DNA of 64,000 bases from Lineolata rhizophorae (Eukaryota; Ascomycota; Dothideomycetes; Lineolatales; Lineolataceae), in the NCBI GenBank assembly GCA_010093515.1, contig MU001676.1, positions 1,179,982-1,243,981 on the forward strand, given 5' to 3'. The notes under the pieces are model-generated. The model saw only the letters and a program-made list of their open reading frames with translations. It made no database searches and was not told where the DNA came from. A program made the position numbers and the translations under genes. Shown in pieces: positions 58,068 through 64,000 of the stretch. Each line of letters begins with the position of its first letter. The stretch's first letter is position 1.

Positions 58068-60136
58068 TGGGAGTAGGATGTACCGCGGGGATCTACCTAA
58101 AAGTTCTTTTGATATTGAGCATTATGTTGTAAATGAGGCACGATTTTTGCATGGCTTGGGCCGTGTATGGCGCGAAAGCCGCGGGATACCCGGGAGGTAA
58201 CTGTACTATTATTTTTTTTCAGGTAGCAATGCTGAATTAGGATCCTCCAGAGATCCTCAAATATCAAGCTCTGGCGCAGATTAAATGCCCTCTAAGCGTT
58301 GGACAGTCTATGGTGTGGCCTGTCTGGTTTCGAATGCCCGTTGGGAGTGAAGTCATTTGTGGTTAGATACGCTCAACTGACGATCCTGGAGTTTCCCGGG
58401 CTACTGATCGGCAAGGAGCACGGTGGCATGGGCGCACGTGTGAATGATTAGGGTGCTCCGCCTCGCTTTTGAAGTCGTTCGTTCCGATTTTACTTGTCCT
58501 GCTTCGAACGTCTTCGAGGTTTCAAATGATATTCTCGCAATGATGCAGTCTTTGGTACTTTACACCATTTCGATCGGATTGCTCTGCAGAATCATGGGAG
58601 GCCTATACTGACGAGCAAGCCCGATGAAGGTCCCGACGGGCCTGACGTGTATGGAGATTACGGATTGAAGCCTTTGCAAGTCCCGCTGTCTCGTGCCGTA
58701 TATTTGAACTCGTGTTCGACTGAATCTGGTTCTCCTAATTGATCCCTTGGAGGTGATTTATATACAACCCGTGTATAGGCTTGGAAAATGTGCGAAGGAC
58801 TAACGCTCTTAGGACAGTTCGCTCAAGCGACCTTTTTTTGCCTTGTCGCACTTGGCCGAGCGTCCAGGATCGAGGCCTAGGCGGCGGGGCCACTTTGATG
58901 ACATACACTGTTGCGCTCCAGTTTCTAAAGATGCACGAGGTGTGATCGAGCATTATAGCACCTTTATCGAGCAGTTCGAATGTCTAGAAAGGCTCGCCGT
59001 ATCCGCGCACTGTCGCATCTCGTAACGATGAGAAGGTGGCGGGAGATTCGCTAGTATGAGGTTCGGGAAGGTTTCCATGCCACTGAAGTCTTAGGATTAA
59101 CGGAGACTAGCTGAGCTGGATGTCCGTTCTAACTATCATTCGACATGTTTCTCACACTCTACTCGTAACCACCTCTTGAGCCTCCGAGCACTCAGTTCAG
59201 CGTAGGCTAAGGGTAAACATAGCCGGAGCCCGTCTCTCCGCCACCCCTGTTCTCATGTAAGTCTTGTCGACAGCACACACCTTGCATACGTCTGAGGCCC
59301 ATCGGGCATCGGGACGATATCAACATCTCCCCGGATTGAGCTACATAATCGAGAGACATGAGCCGGGCTAAACTTGTTCCACGTCTATTGCATTGTAGCA
59401 GACAGCTAGCAATATAGCCTTTGCTTTCATGAGAGTGTGAGCATGGGACTGTACGTCGCCACCGAGTTGAACCTTTTGAACGAGAATCGAAAAGAGGATC
59501 AAGTGCCATTCTTAGCTCCGGATGCTTGTAACCAATGTTTGCAATGCGTATGTCTTCTGGTATTCTATTGTAGGTCGAGGGCTTAGAGCGAGTTCGCTGC
59601 GAAAGCTAGATGGAGCGTGATATATCCGTAAGGGGACTACAGGAACAGGGCGTCGCTGACGTGCAAACCTTGCCAAGATGCAGCACAACGGCGGTTGCTC
59701 TCATTCTTATTGTCATCCCTGCTACTCTAAGGTTCCTTTTCCATAGGCCAACTCACACGGACCCCATGGCAAACTGCTTGCCAACAGGGTTGAATTTGCC
59801 GTGTCAAGCCTCGTAGTTGAGATTGAGCGCGCCACGAATACTCAAAATTAGAGGAGCCCGCGGTCCATAGAGGCCAAAATATTCAAGAACTATTTTGGTT
59901 TTGTCACTGAGAAATTGATCTCCGCAGGTTATGCCTTGCTAATGGCGGTACGCCTGTCAACTGGGACGGAATCATCAAAGCCTGCTTGGCCGCTAAAATC
60001 CGATTTAAAGCGTAGAATAGCGAAATTTATTTAAGGTTTATCGAGAGTATCGCGGCATATTGCGAAATCATTTATCGATTGCAATATAGCCGTGGCAGGC
60101 CAACTAACTGGGCCCTTGGTACCTTATAAACACGCT
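58068..60136. other. AT-rich gene-free interval
   Basis: About 2 kb contain only short interrupted frames with no recognisable protein or RNA. Composition is A+T-rich, with many TpA steps, compatible with old repeat-induced mutation. Confidence 0.5.
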
Positions 60137-61201
60137 TTAGAATTTAGTCAACAACAGTGCCTCAAGCATCTCCGTATCCTCGCCAAACTTTCTCATTGCT
60201 TCCGCAGATTTCTCAACTGCGCAGGCATCGTGTATGTAAGCCCACTTGAAGGCGTCTTCACTTTTGCCGATATCCTGCTCCTCCAGGGCACCGTCTGCGA
60301 GTTGTCAACGACAAGTATTCTGTGGTCGAATTACCCATTACTCACCTGGAAGTGTTACCGGTTCAGGTGCGTTCTCAACCTGCATCTCCGCAAGCTGGTC
60401 TAAAATTTTCGGTCCGATCGTGAGCACGTCTGTCCCTCTAAGTGCGAGCGCCTGCTCCGGACTCCGAAAACTTGCGCCCATCACTTTGGTTTTGAAACTC
60501 CACTTCCTCAAGTACGCCTGCATCTGTGAAACGACCACGACACCCATCATTTCACCCTCCTTGCTCCCTCGAGCTTTGTGCCAGTCTCCAATACGTCCAA
60601 CATAGGGTGCGATCATGGTCACGCCTGCCTGAGCTGCGGCGATTGCCTGCGTCATCCCGAATACGATAGTTACAAGCGTGCCCACACCGTGCTCGCTCTC
60701 GAGTTTCCGGGCCGCTTGGATGCCCTCCCAAGTCGCGCTGATCTTGATGCGAACGCGATCTGCTGCAATCCCGCGCTGTGCGTAGAGCGCTATCACGCGA
60801 AGCGCTGCTGCGATAGTTTGCTCGGTATCAAAAGAGTGACGCACATCAATCTCGGTGGCGACACATTTGCAGCCGCAGTCGAGAATTTCGGTGCCAAATC
60901 CGACCGCCAGGTATTCGACTGCCGCGGCGGCCTGTTGCCTCCTTTCCTTCTTCGCGGCAATGGAGCGCCCATATGCCACGGCCTCGTCAACGAGACGCGC
61001 ATATTGGGGGTCTGCAGCCGCAGCGTAGAGTAGAGACGGGTTGGTCGTGCCTTCGGAAGCTCCGAATTTGCGGAGGGCTAGACCGCGTCAGCGAGCCGGC
61101 CTTGAGGAGAAGCAAAGTCCCGTACTATTAAAGTCTGCAGTGTCCACCGCAACGACGGTGCCCGATGCTAAAATGCTTTGCAATGCCGATTGTTTTGCCA
61201 T
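60137..61201 (-). CDS. Transaldolase family enzyme
   Basis: Exons 61201-61126, 61077-60346 and 60294-60137 give 321 aa. The protein starts MAKQSALQSILASGTVVAVD and continues TADFNTLRKFGASEGTTNPS across the 48-nt intron, giving the T-T-N-P-S motif. TEIDVRHSFDT, RIKISATWEGIQAARKLE (Lys of KISATWEG forms the Schiff base), MIAPYVGRIGDWHKA and KTKVMGASFRSPEQALALRG follow, all class I transaldolase signatures. The last exon adds KWAYIHDACAVEKSAEAMRK. Transaldolase moves a dihydroxyacetone unit between sugar phosphates in the pentose phosphate pathway. The sequence departs from the yeast Tal1 type at several usually fixed spots (VTIVFGMTQAIAAAQAG), so this may be a secondary paralogue. It stands alone between AT-rich deserts. 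Confidence 0.93.
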
Positions 61202-62758
61202 CCTTGCTTGATGAGGTAGTGTGCCGTAAGCGGCTGTCCGGCGAGAAGTGTTTGACAAGCTCGCTTGATTGGCTCCATTGGTTGACTGGGGTAAACGAGA
61301 GTAGGGAGCCGAGCCGAGCCGCAAGTGCTGGCATCGTATATCGACCTCATCCCAATTTCTCTCCCCTGGCTTGACGACTTTTCACGGTACACAAGAGCGT
61401 GGTCCGCATCCATCACATTGTACCTCCAATGGCATTTCTTGTCTCTCTACCATTAAGATCTTGAACCATATAGTCCGCGAATAATGGGCTGAAATTACGA
61501 CTTCCAATCAAAGGCACGAAAAATACCCCAGTTAGATTCTACATTATGCTCTCCTAGCTTAGAGATCCACCACTGCTTCTCTCCAAATTCTGCATAGATG
61601 TTAAACCAGGAATCTTCACTCGCCTCTGGATGCTAGGACGGTGACATAACCCTGTTAAAGCTGTAAATGCGCCAGTCGCCGTCGAATTACATTGTAATGC
61701 GCTCCTAGTCATTCAGCCGATTAGCTCTCCAAGAGTGTTTTCCATCATTCAATCTCAGATTTTCACAACTACACCAAATGCATTATATCACTATCTGACC
61801 CACTTCGAATTCGCGACTGACTCCGTAGACGTTTATTTCTACAATAACGGTCATCTTCCCCCCCAACCAAAAAAAAAAGACCATTCTTGTCACTGGTCGG
61901 TAGATCATTCCTGATCGAAAATCGAGACACTAGCACTTGTCTTTACTACGTAGATTCACCTGGCTTACCAACATAAAACTAGCAACTAGGTAGGCGCAAA
62001 CCGTCGGCCATGGCAGCAGCTGTACGGAGTATCCCGTCTCGTCAAGAACTACATACGTTAGGTCGCAGTCCTATCCGAGGGCGCCATTGCGTGGAGGGCT
62101 CAAGGACGTCTGAGGCCCTTAGCGTAGCTATGCCAGCCACCGCATCTCGCCAATCGCCTTCTTCGATGCCCATTTACAGCTTCCGGCTTTGCACTCGAGG
62201 CTAGCTCTAGTACTAAGTCTCATTAGCGTGTTGGTCAGCACAGATTCGCGGATATTGCTGCCTAATGGCCGGCTGGAGATCTACAATTGTAGCGCCGGGC
62301 CTTGGGCTAGAACCTAGCCACCATGGCTCTGCCACAAGTGCCCAAGCGAGCTTCTCACAGGTCCAGTCAGGCCGATCGCACCACTCTCAGCCGGCCAAAT
62401 GTCAGCCGCCGTGTCTCAGTTGGAGCACCCGAGCCCGCTTCCGCCCTTGTACTCAGGACTTTGCCCAATTAATTGCTAGGGCAGACATTCGCGCCTGCAA
62501 GTTGCCGGTAGGAAGCTTCCGAGCTACTACGGCTAGAACCGTGGAGCTTAATATGATGTGTGCCATTGCCAGTTCTTAAGTACAAATTGCGTCGCTGCTA
62601 TACAGCAACCCAACGTACTATGGAAACCGATGCTTGCAAATTCGTACTCTTTAGCTATTCTTGCTCGAAGAGAGACTGTCTTCTGGTAGTTAGTACTAGT
62701 CAATTCCGCCGTCGGGATGGCCGAAGCACGACCTAAGAAAGAGCCGAGTTTAGATTAG
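61202..62758. other. Gene-free interval right of transaldolase
   Basis: About 1.6 kb of A+T-rich sequence with no recognised gene. A TACGGAGTA motif lies at 62023-62031. The frames present are short and lack motifs. Confidence 0.5.
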
Positions 62759-63708
62759 ATGTGGAAAAATACCTTAGTTTGCAATGCTCTATGCGTCGCT
62801 AGTTGCCAAAATAATGCTAACGAACTTCTAGGAGGAATTCGAAGAAAGGACAGGGCTATCGCTAGGGTCAACGACGAACGTTAGCGTCTCCTAGGTCGTT
62901 GAACGTATCAAATCTGAAAAGCAAAGAGACTCCGAGTATCGTGAGAAATATCGCAAGGCCAAAGATATAGTAGGTAAAACATTTACCGATATCGGTCGTT
63001 TGGGGGGTCTGGCTTCGCAAGGAGCATCAATAGTAATCTCACGATTTAATTCTAAAATAAGGAACGGGCTCTTATCAAACAAATAGGCTTTCGGCCTAGC
63101 AGGCCTCTGCTATAGCGCCTTGACTTTCCTCATTACAATAACGCAAAACTACAAGCGCATCTTTACGACCTCTGCCGATATAATAGGGCGCGTTACAGAC
63201 GTGCTTACACGCTTCGATGTTTACGTTAGCGGAGAAGCCAAGGGCGCTGAACTAGACCTAAGGCTTAAGCGGATTTAGTTAGCGCGGGTCGCGAAAATCG
63301 GGCGATTCGCCGAAGATTAGCCGCGGACACCCCCCCCTTCGGCCGAAGCGTGCCGGCATGGGAGTAAGAATATACCTACCTACCTACCTACCTTAAGCGG
63401 ATCCTAAACGAGCTCCTTATTAGCTTCGTAAGAATTTGCGAAAAGTATATAAGCCTTATACGGGGCAAGATTGGTAGTCATGCATTATCATTTCTGAAGG
63501 TGTTTGCATATAATGACGATGCCGGCATCAATGCTGAGTATACGCGATTAAAGTCTCTCGTCAACAAGGAGCTCTAGATAAACGTAGCTTTAACCTATGT
63601 TATAGTAGAAATGACCGAGAAGAATGTTACTGATATAAAGGATATAGTCGAAACCATCGATGTAAAGGTAGATAAAGTGTCTGGCAATGTCAAAGAGATC
63701 AAGCAGTA
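62759..63708 (+). pseudogene. Decayed STAND/NLR N-terminal (Goodbye-like) gene
   Basis: From 62832 one frame runs with only two TAG codons (62892, 63084) to an insertion at 63275. After removing the insertion and one repeat copy (128 nt), the same frame continues to 63708 with one more TAG (63575). The encoded text is protein-like: EEFEERTGLSLG, VVERIKSEKQRDSEYREKYR, QNYKRIFTTSADIIGRVTDV, LTRFDVYVSGEAKG, ILNELLISFVRICEKYISLI, AEYTRLKSLVNKE and VIVEMTEKNVTDIKDIVE. This pattern matches my memory of the helical Goodbye-type N-terminal domain of fungal STAND (NLR-like) proteins. All three stops fit CAG-to-TAG changes, as expected from repeat-induced point mutation. A possible ATG lies at 62759 but needs a frameshift near 62830. 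No NB-ARC/NACHT or repeat domain is in the window, because a transposon begins at 63709. Confidence 0.55.
63264..63402 (+). mobile_element. Short retroposon-like insertion with 11-bp target duplication
   Basis: The repeat CTTAAGCGGAT occurs at 63264-63274 and again at 63392-63402, bracketing 117 nt of foreign-looking sequence. The body has an oligo-C run, the 12-bp palindrome CTTCGGCCGAAG and a tail of five TACC units (63373-63392). The host reading frame is continuous if body plus one repeat is removed. A target duplication of this length and a simple-repeat tail at one end are typical of SINE-like retroposons. Pol III A and B boxes are not convincing, so the class is an inference. Confidence 0.6.
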
Positions 63709-64000
63709 ACGTAATCCACCACCTAGTGGCCCACCCAGCAACATCTCCATCAGCAAAATGCCAATATCTTGGCCAATTCTCATCGGATTCGAGTGTTTTA
63801 AGCGTCATTTGAACCAGCAGAAGCCTGAGTAGCAGCTTGACATGTTCTGGAGTTGTGTCCTTCAATGCCGCAGCGACCACATCGCCTTCTCTTGGTGGTG
63901 ACGCCCACCGCGATGGGAGCATCCACCAGCATTTCTTGCTGCAATTGAGCCTCAATGGCAGGATGATCGACCAATTACATTCCTTCTAGCATGCTGAGAG
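63709..64000 (-). mobile_element. Tan1/Fot1-like (pogo superfamily) DNA transposon, end fragment
   Basis: The element appears to start right after TA at 63707-63708 with ACGTAATCCACCACC, similar to the terminal inverted repeat start I recall for Tan1/Vader of Aspergillus. The 3' end of a transposase gene is encoded on the minus strand, with its stop at 63798-63800. The element runs off the right edge of the window, so its other end and length are unknown. Confidence 0.6.
63798..64000 (-). pseudogene. C-terminal fragment of pogo/Fot1-type transposase
   Basis: Minus-strand frame: IEAQLQQEMLVDAPIAVG, then TKRRRCGRCGIEGHNSRTC, and a short tail ending at the TAA at 63798-63800. The C-G-R-C-G-x-x-G-H-N-x-R-T-C zinc-knuckle-like end is characteristic of fungal DDE-1 (pogo/Fot1/Tan1) transposases. 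A TAA lies in the same frame at 63975-63977, so the copy is probably broken; a change from CAA would explain it. The catalytic core lies beyond the window. Confidence 0.65.

Overview
This window is nuclear DNA of a filamentous ascomycete (Pezizomycotina, probably Sordariomycetes). The evidence is short spliceosomal introns (48-162 nt) with GT...AG ends and CTAAC/CTGAC-like branch sites, GC-rich genes separated by AT-rich gene-poor stretches, C-to-T type stop codons in transposon relics, and proteins of fungal families (Clr2, WSC domains, fungal bZIP, a STAND N-terminal relic). I assembled gene models by eye from reading frames and splice signals. No RNA genes, CRISPR arrays or operons were seen.

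Layout. 1-4.5 kb is gene-poor with a Copia Gag-like relic. 4.5-7 kb holds a divergent pair: a GMF/cofilin-family actin regulator and a molybdopterin-binding-domain protein. 9.2-10.1 kb is RAS, behind a long pyrimidine-rich leader without ATG. 14.1-20.9 kb carries a bZIP factor, a mitochondrial thioredoxin-like protein, a four-span membrane protein and a Clr2-type silencing factor. 20.9-24.2 kb is an AT-rich desert. 26.9-28.1 kb is a cysteine-rich protein with three copies of a probable zinc module.

33.5-45.6 kb is the dense housekeeping core: mitochondrial RNA polymerase (RPO41), tRNA-splicing endonuclease subunit SEN34, a small membrane protein, Elongator subunit ELP4, RNA polymerase subunit RPB8, a Nudix hydrolase, a Hikeshi/OPI10 protein and an F-box-like protein. 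Several of these act in transcription or tRNA maturation, but nothing shows more than coincidence of position. 47.5-58.1 kb carries the PP2A catalytic subunit, a membrane protein with an acidic repeat tail, a secreted heme peroxidase fused to four WSC domains, and a multi-span membrane protein. A transaldolase lies alone at 60.1-61.2 kb.

The right end (62.8-64.0 kb) is the most unusual part. A decayed gene resembling the N-terminal (Goodbye-like) domain of fungal STAND/NLR proteins is interrupted by a roughly 117-bp retroposon-like insert with 11-bp direct repeats. It is cut again by a Tan1/Fot1-like transposon that runs off the window. I found no clear new multi-gene system; the items most worth following are this nested relic, the short insert, the peroxidase-WSC fusion and the triple zinc-module protein.
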